A model generated the notes under the pieces. The model made no database searches. It saw only the letters and a list, made by a program, of their open reading frames with translations, and was not told where the DNA came from. Below, piece after piece: positions 56,119 to 64,000 of a stretch of DNA of 64,000 nt. Position numbers and translations under genes: made by a program. The number at the start of each line of letters is the position of its first letter. The first letter of the stretch is position 1. This DNA is from Methanohalophilus portucalensis (lineage in GTDB: Archaea; Halobacteriota; Methanosarcinia; Methanosarcinales; Methanosarcinaceae). The stretch lies in contig NZ_CP017881.1 of the NCBI RefSeq assembly GCF_002761295.1, positions 1,537,069 through 1,601,068 on the forward strand. Direction: 5' to 3'.

Positions 56119-57615
56119 ATGTTTAAGAAAATACTGATTGCAAACCGAGGTGAGATCGCGATCAGGGTAATGAGGGCCTGCAAAGAGCTTGATGTGTCCA
56201 CGGTTGCGGTGTATTCCGAAGCAGACAGCAATGCCCTTTTTGCCAAATATGCGGACGAGGCGTACTGTATAGGTCCACCTCCTTCTTCTAAGAGTTATCT
56301 GAATATAGATGCAATTATCGATGTGGCTATAAAGGCAGGAGCAGAAGCAATTCATCCGGGGTATGGTTTCCTTTCAGAGAATTCGAAATTTGCCAGTGCC
56401 TGTGAAAAAGCAGGCATCAAGTTTATCGGTCCATCGAGTGAAGTTATAGAAAAGATGGGTAGTAAGATCACTGCCCGTTCAGCAATGATCGAGGCCGGTG
56501 TACCGGTGGTTCCCGGTGATGGAAGGGCTGTTGAGGATGATGCCACGGCAATTGAAATAGGTGAATCCATCGGATATCCTTTGATGGTGAAAGCTTCGGC
56601 CGGTGGTGGTGGTATAGGCATGAAAGTTGTTTATACTCCAGAAGAGCTGACCCGGGCACTTTCATCCATACGTAATGTTGCAGCTTCTACATTTGGTGAT
56701 TCAACCGTCTTCATTGAAAAATATCTTGAAGAACCACGCCACATAGAAATACAGATATTGGCTGACTCTCATGGCAATTGTCTATATCTCGGTGACCGTG
56801 AATGTTCCATTCAGAGAAGACACCAGAAATTGATTGAAGAAGCTCCCTCCCCCATAATGACTCCTGAACTTCGTAAGGATATGGGCGAGGCTGCTGTAAA
56901 AGCTGCCAAAACAATAGGGTATGTAAATGCCGGTACTGTTGAATTCCTGTATTCAAAGGGTGATTATTATTTCCTTGAAGTAAATACAAGATTGCAGGTA
57001 GAACATGGAGTTACGGAGCTTGTTACCGGCATTGATATCGTCAAGCAGCAGTTGCGTGTTGCCTGTGATGAAAAATTACCCTTTACACAGGATGATATTG
57101 AGATCCGCGGCTCGGCTATTGAATGTCGTATCAATGCTGAAGATCCTTTGAATGACTTTGCCCCATCACCCGGTAAGATACGCAGGTATCGTTCGGCAGG
57201 TGGCCCAGGTGTGAGAGTGGACAGTGGTGTACATATGGGTTATGTTATTCCTCCCTTTTATGATTCAATGATCTCCAAACTCTGTGTATGGGGAAGTGAT
57301 CGTGAGGAAGCCATTGCGCGTATGAAAAGAGCTCTCTATGAATATGTGGTAGTAGGGGTTAAAACCAACATTCCTTTCCACAGAACGGTTTTGTCCATAG
57401 ATGCATTTGTAAAAGGGGATCTAACAACACACTTTATTGATGACCACAATGTGCTTTCAGCTTTAGAGAAGGTTGCTGTATCTGATAGTGAAAGATGTGC
57501 AACCCTTTCTTCTGCTCTTGAGGACCGCAACAAGAAGATTGCTGCCATCAGTACTGCAGTTGGTTCGTACATTAATGCTGCAAAAAGGCATGATATGAAA
57601 GGGTCAGATGAGTGA
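56119..57615 (+). CDS. pycA: Pyruvate carboxylase subunit A (biotin carboxylase)
   Basis: 498 residues. It is an ATP-grasp biotin carboxylase: [19 protein letters not shown] at the start, [14 protein letters not shown] near 154 (ATP-binding glycine loop), and [16 protein letters not shown] near 283 with the carboxylation-site residues. The Methanosarcina enzyme is an A4B4 complex of this kind. A strong terminator lies at the 3' end, so bpl may have its own promoter or rely on read-through. Confidence 0.96.
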   Translation: MFKKILIANRGEIAIRVMRACKELDVSTVAVYSEADSNALFAKYADEAYCIGPPPSSKSYLNIDAIIDVAIKAGAEAIHPGYGFLSENSKFASACEKAGIKFIGPSSEVIEKMGSKITARSAMIEAGVPVVPGDGRAVEDDATAIEIGESIGYPLMVKASAGGGGIGMKVVYTPEELTRALSSIRNVAASTFGDSTVFIEKYLEEPRHIEIQILADSHGNCLYLGDRECSIQRRHQKLIEEAPSPIMTPELRKDMGEAAVKAAKTIGYVNAGTVEFLYSKGDYYFLEVNTRLQVEHGVTELVTGIDIVKQQLRVACDEKLPFTQDDIEIRGSAIECRINAEDPLNDFAPSPGKIRRYRSAGGPGVRVDSGVHMGYVIPPFYDSMISKLCVWGSDREEAIARMKRALYEYVVVGVKTNIPFHRTVLSIDAFVKGDLTTHFIDDHNVLSALEKVAVSDSERCATLSSALEDRNKKIAAISTAVGSYINAAKRHDMKGSDE

Positions 57616-57651
57616 CGACAGATAACTTTTTTTATCTGTCGTTCTTTCTTT
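57615..57651 (+). terminator. Intrinsic terminator between pycA and bpl
   Basis: A perfect 11-base stem ACGACAGATAA/TTATCTGTCGT (57615-57625 with 57632-57642) has a six-base loop and is followed by TCTTTCTTT. It starts at the pycA stop. Confidence 0.72.
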
Positions 57652-57666
57652 ATTACGGGGAGTTTT

Positions 57667-58635
57667 GTGGAGAATAAAAAGATTGAATTGATACGTCTTC
57701 TTTCTCAGACCGAGAGCAAGCCTATTTCCGGGGAACAGATTGGCAGAAAACTGGAAATTTCCAGGACAATGGTCTGGAAATACATTCAGTCGCTTCAAAG
57801 CCAGGGGTATTCAATCATCTCATCTCCTGGTAAAGGCTATATTTTAAACTCGGTTCCTGATTCTCTTTTGCCAGAACTTGTGCAAGCAGGTCTTGAAACA
57901 GATATTTTGGGTAAGGACATCCGGCATTTTATGGAACTTGAGTCTACCAACGATTATGCAAAAACAATTGCAAGAGATGCAAATGAAGGCACTGTTATAC
58001 TTGCAGAATCCCAGAAAAAGGGACGTGGTAGAAAGGGGTTTGATTGGGTATCTCCTCAAGGGGGGATATGGATGTCTATAGTCCTTAAACCATCGATAGT
58101 TCCTGCGGATGCTTCAAAATTAACTCTTTTGGGCGGACTTGCTGTGGTTGATTCTCTGAAATCAATTGGCCTTAATCCGTCTTTGAAATGGCCAAACGAT
58201 GTGCTTGTTAACGGCAAAAAGATTTGTGGAATTCTTACAGAAATGGAAGCTGAAATAGATCGGGTTGAATATATTGTCTTGGGTCTGGGAATTAACTTAA
58301 ACTTTGATACCGATATGTTGCCGGAGGAAATCCGGGATGGTTCCACAACCATAAGTGATGAGCTTGGTAACTATGTGGATAGGCTTGAATTTTTCCGCTC
58401 TTTACTTTATAATCTGGAACAGTATTATATCCATTTCAAGACACAATCCTTTGAGGAATTAATGGAAAGATGGATAGATTCTTCGGATACTATTGGTAGA
58501 AACGTACGTATAGTCACTCCTTCTAAAATGGTGGATGGCAGAGCAATTGGGATAAGCCTCTCCGGGGGTTTGCTTTTGCAGAAAAATGATGGTTCAACCG
58601 AAGAAATTATGTCTGGCCGCTGTATCTACATCTGA
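57667..58635 (+). CDS. Biotin-protein ligase (BirA type) with N-terminal HTH
   Basis: 322 residues. The N-terminal HTH (about 1-60) has GEQIGRKLEISRTMVWKYIQ. The ligase domain shows the biotinyl-AMP loop GRGRKGFDW near 120, the KWPNDVLVNGKKICGIL motif near 177, and a small C-terminal SH3-like domain. It biotinylates the PycB lysine and, with the HTH, may repress its own target genes, as in bacterial BirA. GTG start after GGGGAG. It follows pycA. Confidence 0.94.
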   Translation: MENKKIELIRLLSQTESKPISGEQIGRKLEISRTMVWKYIQSLQSQGYSIISSPGKGYILNSVPDSLLPELVQAGLETDILGKDIRHFMELESTNDYAKTIARDANEGTVILAESQKKGRGRKGFDWVSPQGGIWMSIVLKPSIVPADASKLTLLGGLAVVDSLKSIGLNPSLKWPNDVLVNGKKICGILTEMEAEIDRVEYIVLGLGINLNFDTDMLPEEIRDGSTTISDELGNYVDRLEFFRSLLYNLEQYYIHFKTQSFEELMERWIDSSDTIGRNVRIVTPSKMVDGRAIGISLSGGLLLQKNDGSTEEIMSGRCIYI

Positions 58636-58646
58636 CGGGGATTGTG

Positions 58647-59174
58647 ATGAAGAACATTCCATATTTTAAAATTTTTTATTGTTTTATACTATGTAGTATT
58701 CTTTTATGTGGTGTGGTAACTGCCGGGGATTCGGAAGTAATTCTCAATGGGACTTCCGTGTATGTCAAAGCTGGAGAAAGTTTTGATTTTGAGCAGGATT
58801 ACTCTCTGCATGTCAAGTATGTCAATCCTGAAAGTGAGAGGGTATGGGTATCCCTTTCATTGAATGGTGAAAGTGTGGCTGATTCCATTCTGGGTAAGGA
58901 TGAGGTATTTACCTACTCCAGTAATTCATCAACGGTATTCAATATTACAATGGATAGGATATATTATGGTTCCAGTGGTGAGCTGGTAACTTTTGAACCG
59001 GTTTATCAATATGTGGATCACAGATATCCTTATAATCCGGATGATGAAAAGGTGCAGAATAAAGTGCCAAATACATCTGAAAATGAATCTAAAAAGCAGG
59101 GAGTGCCTTTTTTAAACCCGGCACTCCTGGTTCTGTTTGCACTTCTGTTACCCTATGTTTATGAACACAGGTAA
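58647..59174 (+). CDS. Cell-surface protein with C-terminal membrane anchor
   Basis: About 175 residues. The N-terminus is a signal peptide (IFYCFILCSILLCGVVTAG), the outer part is about 115 residues of beta-type sequence (ESFDFEQDYSLHVKYVNPESERVWVSLSLNG), and residues ~157-172 form a C-terminal hydrophobic anchor followed by YEHR. The domain resembles the small S-layer-related repeats of Methanosarcinales, but no certain family is claimed. ATG 58647 has GGGGA upstream. It is 11 bases after bpl and ends tail to tail with the coiled-coil gene. Confidence 0.7.
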   Translation: MKNIPYFKIFYCFILCSILLCGVVTAGDSEVILNGTSVYVKAGESFDFEQDYSLHVKYVNPESERVWVSLSLNGESVADSILGKDEVFTYSSNSSTVFNITMDRIYYGSSGELVTFEPVYQYVDHRYPYNPDDEKVQNKVPNTSENESKKQGVPFLNPALLVLFALLLPYVYEHR

Positions 59175-59176
59175 TT

Positions 59177-60094
59177 TTAGAGTTTGATATCTCCTTTATC
59201 CATAAGGACTCTCAGTTCTTCAAGACTGAGTTTGCCGGTCTTTTCAAACTTTTCTTTTGCGGCAACGTGCTGATTACTCTTTTTTTGTTCGTCCTTATGA
59301 GTTTGTATATCATTCAATTTATCAAGATAGATGCTAAGTTCATCCCTCAAACTAGATATTTTTGTTTTGAGAGGATCTATCTTTTCACGAGTAGGAGCAA
59401 TTACCTGGTAGGTTTCTTTAATCTGCGAATGGAATTTATCCGCTTCTTTACGGATCTCATCGACCTGCTTATATAGCTCTATCATATTCAAATGATGTTG
59501 CTGGGATTTTTCTGCAAGTTGCTTTATTTCCTTTGAAACATCTCTTTCCTCGTCACCAATGTCCCTGGTATTTTCATAAATATTGATGACCTGCTTGTGG
59601 AAATCATTGGCAGCTTTTGCTGCTTCAAGACGCTTTTCCAGTTCGTTGAGTTTTTCAAAAAGATCCTGCTCGTGCTTCAGGGGAATGTCAGCGTTGAGGA
59701 ATTTATCAAGGTCTTCTGCATAGGCTTTAGAAAGGGTTTCCAAACTCCCTTTTGATTGTTCGTTATATTGATCACGCTTTTTCTTGAGATCATTTATGTC
59801 TTTTACGACCTTGTTTCTTTCACCAGCAACTTCATTCCTTCTGGATTTTAAATCAGCTATCTTCTTGTTGATCTCATCACGTTGAGTTTTTTCTTCCCGT
59901 GCCTCTTTTGCAAGTTCCCTGACTTTTGCATTGAGCTCATTCCTTTTCTCTTTGAGTTCATCAATATTAGTTTTATGAAGTTTGAGCTCTTCGAAAACCC
60001 CTTTTAAGCTCTTTTCATGCTGGGATATCTCTTTCCTGTAATTATTTACAGTATCTTTGAGTTCACGTTCTGTCATTGAAGATACATCTTTCAT
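59177..60094 (-). CDS. Coiled-coil protein (COG1340-like)
   Basis: 305 residues, nearly all predicted coiled coil with heptads rich in Glu, Lys and Leu. The C-terminal end HVAAKEKFEKTGKLSLEELRVLMDKGDIKL is a short, compact segment typical of archaeal COG1340 coiled-coil proteins. No enzyme motif is seen. Its ATG overlaps the upstream coiled-coil stop as ATGA, and the pair follows DUF424 and mcm on the same strand. Function is unknown. A structural or scaffold role is possible. Confidence 0.85.
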   Translation of the reverse strand: MKDVSSMTERELKDTVNNYRKEISQHEKSLKGVFEELKLHKTNIDELKEKRNELNAKVRELAKEAREEKTQRDEINKKIADLKSRRNEVAGERNKVVKDINDLKKKRDQYNEQSKGSLETLSKAYAEDLDKFLNADIPLKHEQDLFEKLNELEKRLEAAKAANDFHKQVINIYENTRDIGDEERDVSKEIKQLAEKSQQHHLNMIELYKQVDEIRKEADKFHSQIKETYQVIAPTREKIDPLKTKISSLRDELSIYLDKLNDIQTHKDEQKKSNQHVAAKEKFEKTGKLSLEELRVLMDKGDIKL

Positions 60095-60735
60095 GCAACA
60101 TTCCCCGCAATCACTTCTTTTTGGTTTTTCCAGTACTCAAGTGCTTCTTTGTGGCTTTTGATCCTTCTCTCCAGCCAGTTATGTCTGGGTTTTTTTTCAC
60201 CAAGTTCTTTATGAATCTGATCCAGGTTTTCTTCCTTTTCCATAGATTTTATCAGGGATGATATTTCGGAGGAAGCTTTTGAAGCTTCTTGTATGCGGGC
60301 TTTTATCTGGCTGGTGTATTCGCGTGTATTCTCGTTTTCAAGTTCAGCTATTTTTCCCAGGACATCTTGAATAGTTTTTTCTTCATTTTCCAGCTGCCTT
60401 GTCCTTTTCAACTCCTCTATGTCATCATTTGTGGAGTGCATAATTCGATTATCAAGTTCTTCGGGACAGGCTGTGAACATTTCTCCCAGCAGATTATTCG
60501 CCTGGTGATACAATTGCTGCTTTTTTTCCTTGAGTACTTCTAAGCGGTTTTTCTCTTCTTCTCTTTTCTTTTTAGAGTTGCTTATTGTATCCTCGAGTTT
60601 TTTAACTTCATACTCAAGTTTACTGTATTCCGCATTGTACTCATTCAGAAACTTCTGGTGTTTTTCAATCACACCATTCACCAATCCTTCTTTGCCAGGG
60701 AAGGGTGAATTTTCTTCAACTGCACTCTCATTCAT
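60091..60735 (-). CDS. Coiled-coil protein, partner of the downstream coiled-coil gene
   Basis: 214 residues, mostly coiled coil (residues ~20-200), with a short acidic N-terminus (MNESAVEENSPFPGKEGLVN) and ERRIKSHKEALEYWKNQK at the C-terminus. No enzyme motif is visible. The four-base overlap with the next gene suggests the two proteins are made in linked amounts and may form a mixed coiled coil. It lies 20 bases after the DUF424 gene. Confidence 0.8.
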   Translation of the reverse strand: MNESAVEENSPFPGKEGLVNGVIEKHQKFLNEYNAEYSKLEYEVKKLEDTISNSKKKREEEKNRLEVLKEKKQQLYHQANNLLGEMFTACPEELDNRIMHSTNDDIEELKRTRQLENEEKTIQDVLGKIAELENENTREYTSQIKARIQEASKASSEISSLIKSMEKEENLDQIHKELGEKKPRHNWLERRIKSHKEALEYWKNQKEVIAGNVA

Positions 60736-60755
60736 CTTAAAAACCTTTCGTAGTC

Positions 60756-61058
60756 TTATATCCTGTATAATTGCGCATGTGGCACGCCATTAATAGTAAT
60801 TATTGATTCGGGATTGATCATCCCGCATTCCAGGGCACATTCAATTGTTTTCTTGCCAAACAGATTCGCACTGGTTGCCCTTCCAAGAGCAGATTGCACT
60901 TGTTTTTCAGATACGATGTCCCCTTTATAGAAACTTTCCGTTATTTCGACAACAACATTTCCGTGTTCTAATTTCTGTCCGATTAACTCCTGGTCACAAG
61001 CAGCAACAATCAGTCTGTCTCCGGCTCGGTGTTCTTTGAGGTACATATATTTCCTCAT
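60756..61058 (-). CDS. DUF424 family protein
   Basis: A 100-residue archaeal protein of the DUF424 family: the N-terminal KEHRAGDRLIVAACDQELIG, the central ITESFYKGDIVSEKQVQSAL, and NLFGKKTIECALECGMI. The role is unknown. Archaeal members are often placed among replication or translation genes. Its ATG overlaps the mcm stop as ATGA, so it is co-translated with MCM. Confidence 0.85.
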   Translation of the reverse strand: MRKYMYLKEHRAGDRLIVAACDQELIGQKLEHGNVVVEITESFYKGDIVSEKQVQSALGRATSANLFGKKTIECALECGMINPESIITINGVPHAQLYRI

Positions 61059-63145
61059 ACCAGTCTTATATGTTTTTTATCAGGTGCCAGCAAATCACCC
61101 GTTCGTTTCATTTTCTGAATAAGCTCCTCTGCGTGTTCCCTATCTATATTTTCAGCTGAGGCTTCTTCATAGACTTCATCCAAAGGTGCTTTACCTCCGG
61201 CATGTTTCTGACTTACGTGCTTTATAATATCCTGAAGTATGTGTATTTTGTCACGCTGGCTTTTACTCGTACCTGATGCTATGACATCCACATCAAGAGC
61301 TCCGGTGTCAGGATCAACACCAACTTGTTTCATACATGCGAGGGAAATTTTAGTGGTACGTTTTGCATCTTCAAGGGTCACAATGTTGCTAAGCCTTATT
61401 CGAGCACTGGATTCAGCAAGCCTGACCAGTGCTTCCAGTTGTCGTGCAGTGACAGGTACGGGTGAATCTTTGTTTTCTCCCATCTTACGTAGATCTAGAT
61501 AGAAATCGACCAGATGTTGCCTGGCTTCTTCTTCCATAATGGGGTAGACCATCCTGCGTGCATAGGCGACGTATTTGCGTAATAATTCCGTCTCGATTTC
61601 AGGTAGGATTACTTTCTGGTGAGAGGCAACTTTTTCCTGTGTTATTGTGGAGGTGGATAATTTGTCCCATTGTTCATAGAGTTCTCCGGCATAATGGGAT
61701 TTCAGGATATGGTTTGCGATATTAGCATCCATTTTTGAATCCGGTACATCAAGAAGGATGAAAATCAGATCAAACCTGGATATTAGGGCTGGAGGCATAT
61801 TGATCTGCTCTGCAAGTCCTTCGTATCTGTCAAAACGCCCGTATTTAGGGTTTGCCGCTCCCAGCAGGGCACAACGGGATTTCAGTGTTGCCAGGATTCC
61901 AGCTTTTGCCACAGAGATTGTCTGTTGTTCCATTGCTTCATGGAGTGCACTTTTGTCTTCTCTGCTCATCTTATCCATTTCGTCCACTGCCGCAACTCCC
62001 ATATCTGCCATAACCAGGGCACCGGCTTCCAGTGTCCAGCGACCGTCTCCCAGATCATCCTTAACCGCTGCTGCGGTCAGCCCACTTGATGAGGCACTCT
62101 TACCTGAAGCAAACACACCTCTTGGGGATAATTTCACCATGTATCTGAGTAATTGACTTTTTGCAATACCGGGGTCTCCTACAAGCAACAGGTGGATATC
62201 TCCTCTGACACGTCCTCCGTCAGGCAGGGATTTTGGGACTCCTGAGAATAACTGTAAAGTTAGTGCTTCTTTGATATTCTCATAACCATAAATAGAAGGA
62301 GCTATGGATTTTATAATTTTATTATATATCTGTGGATCATTGCTAAGTTCTATTATTTCGTCTTCTTCTTCCGGAGATATATCCAGCTCATCAAATTCCT
62401 GATCCAGGTATTCTATGGAATTGCAGTGTAAGACAAGATCGTAGAATGTGGATTTACCTTCGCGTGTGGTTCGCTGGTGGGACCTGAGGATGCCATTTAC
62501 TACTACACGGTCACCTGGTTTCACAATGCCGGCCAGCTCATCTTCGGCATCGACATCAATACTCTGGGGCTGACTTCCTCCCTTGAGACTTTCGGGAGAT
62601 TCCTGTACCTGGAGCTTCTGGGCATCGATGAAATTGGATTTATCAATGAGAAGTTTGAATGGCCCTCTTTTGCCGCAATTCTCTTCTTCACATTCGCCGG
62701 GTTCCACGAATTTTGGCCCGCTCTGGGGTACATAATTTACTGTCTCACAACGCATACAGTAAAATGCCGCATTGGTAATCTTTGGACGTACTTCGGTTGC
62801 CTTGCGGATCATTCCTTCAACTGCAATGAACTTGAGAAGATGATTGCTCCTGAGGTCACGTATCGTGACCTTGTTTGGAATACTGGTAAACTGGATGTGT
62901 GCATCATGCAGTTGTTTCTCAACAGGGAGCTCAATTTGTTTAAGAGCTTCTTCAGCCGAGGGGATAACCTCATCCGGCGTTTGTAATAATTCTTCGGAAA
63001 GCTCCCTGTCGAATTGTTCCAGATCTGTAAAATTTACTTCTATACTTCGTAATTCCGGGTATTCGTTGGCAAGTTTAAGTATATCATGCCAGCAATATCG
63101 TTTAAGAAAATCCCGGAACTTATTTTCCCATTTTTCTTCCGTCAT
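61055..63145 (-). CDS. mcm: Replicative DNA helicase MCM
   Basis: 696 residues. The N-terminal domain has a zinc-binding segment (CMRCETVNYVPQ ... CEEENCG, about 130-158). The AAA+ part has Walker A VGDPGIAKSQ with Lys329, Walker B MADMGVAAVDEMDKM near 385, and the arginine finger SRFDLIFILLD near 455. A winged-helix domain at the C-terminus follows (about 620-690). It unwinds DNA ahead of the fork. First gene of an operon with DUF424 and two coiled-coil genes. It has no intein. Confidence 0.97.
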   Translation of the reverse strand: MTEEKWENKFRDFLKRYCWHDILKLANEYPELRSIEVNFTDLEQFDRELSEELLQTPDEVIPSAEEALKQIELPVEKQLHDAHIQFTSIPNKVTIRDLRSNHLLKFIAVEGMIRKATEVRPKITNAAFYCMRCETVNYVPQSGPKFVEPGECEEENCGKRGPFKLLIDKSNFIDAQKLQVQESPESLKGGSQPQSIDVDAEDELAGIVKPGDRVVVNGILRSHQRTTREGKSTFYDLVLHCNSIEYLDQEFDELDISPEEEDEIIELSNDPQIYNKIIKSIAPSIYGYENIKEALTLQLFSGVPKSLPDGGRVRGDIHLLLVGDPGIAKSQLLRYMVKLSPRGVFASGKSASSSGLTAAAVKDDLGDGRWTLEAGALVMADMGVAAVDEMDKMSREDKSALHEAMEQQTISVAKAGILATLKSRCALLGAANPKYGRFDRYEGLAEQINMPPALISRFDLIFILLDVPDSKMDANIANHILKSHYAGELYEQWDKLSTSTITQEKVASHQKVILPEIETELLRKYVAYARRMVYPIMEEEARQHLVDFYLDLRKMGENKDSPVPVTARQLEALVRLAESSARIRLSNIVTLEDAKRTTKISLACMKQVGVDPDTGALDVDVIASGTSKSQRDKIHILQDIIKHVSQKHAGGKAPLDEVYEEASAENIDREHAEELIQKMKRTGDLLAPDKKHIRLV

Positions 63146-63216
63146 TAATATCAGTGCATACCAGATTTGACTTCGGATTATAAAAACTTACAAGCTTTAT
63201 CTATCTTTCGTGTGTA

Positions 63217-63912
63217 TCATTTCTTTTGTCGTTGTATATCCCTGAGTACACCTCTTAATGTCTGTACTTCCCGGGGGGTAAGTTCTGCACGTCCGAATAT
63301 CCTTTTTAGCATAATTGAAGTTTTTTCCATCTTATGTTTGGGGTGTTTTATATCTGCAAGCACCTTTTCAAAATGGTCATATAACAATTGAAGATCAAAA
63401 CCATCAGCAATTGGTCTCTCGCCGATTTCCAGATTGCTCATCTCATACATTGTAACTGTTGCTGCATGGGAGATGTTCATTATGGGATATTTTTCTGATG
63501 TTGGAATTGTCATTATCATATCGCACCTTTTGAGTTCTTCCCGGGTAAATCCATTATCCTCTCTTCCGAAAAGGAAGGCAATCTTTCCATTAGTTTCCCT
63601 GAATTTATCCCGGATCTTGGAGGGAGTGTATGCAGGCATGCGTATGTGCTGGTCGGTTTTTATACCTGCAATCCCCGATGTACCAATTACTATATCTGTA
63701 TCTTCAATAGCCTCTTCTAATGTGTCGACTTTAGGGCACCTTTCCAGTAAATCACGTGCATGGCATGACATTGCTCTTGCCTGCCCTTCCAGTTTACAGG
63801 GATTTACAAGAACCAGGTCATCAAATCCGAAATTTTCCATTGAGCGTGTGACCGAACCTACGTTTCCCTGGTATAGAGGTTCTACAAGTACGATTCTAAT
63901 TTGTGGTGACAT
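63217..63912 (-). CDS. TrmJ/SpoU-family RNA methyltransferase
   Basis: About 231 residues. It is a SPOUT-fold RNA methyltransferase: VLVEPLYQGNVGSVTRSMENFG at the start, FLFGREDNGFTREELKRCD near 122, and IPTSEKYPIMNISHAATVTMYEM near 143, which form the knotted SAM site. This resembles TrmJ, which 2'-O-methylates tRNA position 32. The frame is open to the window end. I chose ATG 63912 because the family motif begins right after it, though no strong ribosome site is visible. An upstream TTG at 63999 would add 29 non-family residues. Confidence 0.85.
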   Translation of the reverse strand: MSPQIRIVLVEPLYQGNVGSVTRSMENFGFDDLVLVNPCKLEGQARAMSCHARDLLERCPKVDTLEEAIEDTDIVIGTSGIAGIKTDQHIRMPAYTPSKIRDKFRETNGKIAFLFGREDNGFTREELKRCDMIMTIPTSEKYPIMNISHAATVTMYEMSNLEIGERPIADGFDLQLLYDHFEKVLADIKHPKHKMEKTSIMLKRIFGRAELTPREVQTLRGVLRDIQRQKK

Positions 63913-64000
63913 GTCTTGCTTTTTGAATACGCTCTTTACTATAATATCTTGCGAATGGTTGTCTGTTTGTAGTTGGTTTGATGCACTATTTCGTGCCAAA

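Overview
The window is chromosomal DNA of a methanogenic archaeon of the family Methanosarcinaceae. The evidence is a complete mcrBDCGA operon with Methanosarcina-like McrA motifs, the divergent McrA arginine methylase gene mmp10, archaeal informational genes (polC/DP2, MCM), archaeal ether-lipid genes (geranylgeranyl reductase, carS), a pycB-pycA-bpl cluster, cytochrome c maturation genes and large PAS/7TM histidine kinases. Moderate GC content and the gene set suggest a methylotrophic marine or halophilic genus (Methanohalophilus, Methanolobus, Methanococcoides or a relative). The genus is an inference.

Layout. 1-9 kb: end of a geranylgeranyl reductase gene, an ACT-domain regulator, a homocitrate/Re-citrate synthase-like enzyme facing an isocitrate/isopropylmalate-type dehydrogenase, a TatD-like hydrolase, an AhpD-like protein, a superoxide reductase of methanoferrodoxin type, a DUF21 membrane protein, a 770-base gap with a decayed reading frame, and a secreted seven-repeat beta-propeller protein coupled to a 64-residue protein. 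9-15 kb: uvrA, FmdE-like protein, purB. 14.5-24 kb: an iron block with an FTR1 permease behind a DtxR-type palindrome and a FecBCD-type ABC importer, a sensor kinase, and a 1014-residue FAD/FeS/CCG oxidoreductase with a methionine-rich tail. 24-28 kb: small proteins (ACT, ferritin-like, YjbQ, DUF3303, MazG-like, metallo-hydrolase) and tRNA-Leu(CAG). 28.7-38.5 kb: argF, purD, pyrE, carS, a split ccmF, a kinase-like protein without its phosphoacceptor histidine, and proB/proA. 38.6-45 kb: the mcr operon and mmp10. 45-50 kb: polC and an AAA ATPase. 54-64 kb: pyruvate carboxylase with biotin ligase, a cell-surface protein, two coiled-coil proteins, DUF424, mcm and a TrmJ-like methyltransferase.

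The clearest accessory island is 50.6-54.2 kb. A visibly AT-rich three-gene operon (single-TM exoprotein, radical SAM/SPASM enzyme, alpha/beta hydrolase with an altered nucleophile elbow) lies between an intact gene for a small exported protein and a 5'-truncated, frameshifted copy of the same gene. It is the best candidate here for an undescribed system, but its function cannot be read from the sequence.

The metabolic genes fit together. MCR and Mmp10 form the core of methanogenesis. Pyruvate carboxylase supplies oxaloacetate, the Re-citrate synthase and dehydrogenase candidates would carry it toward 2-oxoglutarate, and ProB/ProA draw on glutamate. FTR1, the ABC importer and the ferritin-like protein handle iron, and superoxide reductase and the AhpD-like protein handle oxidative stress.
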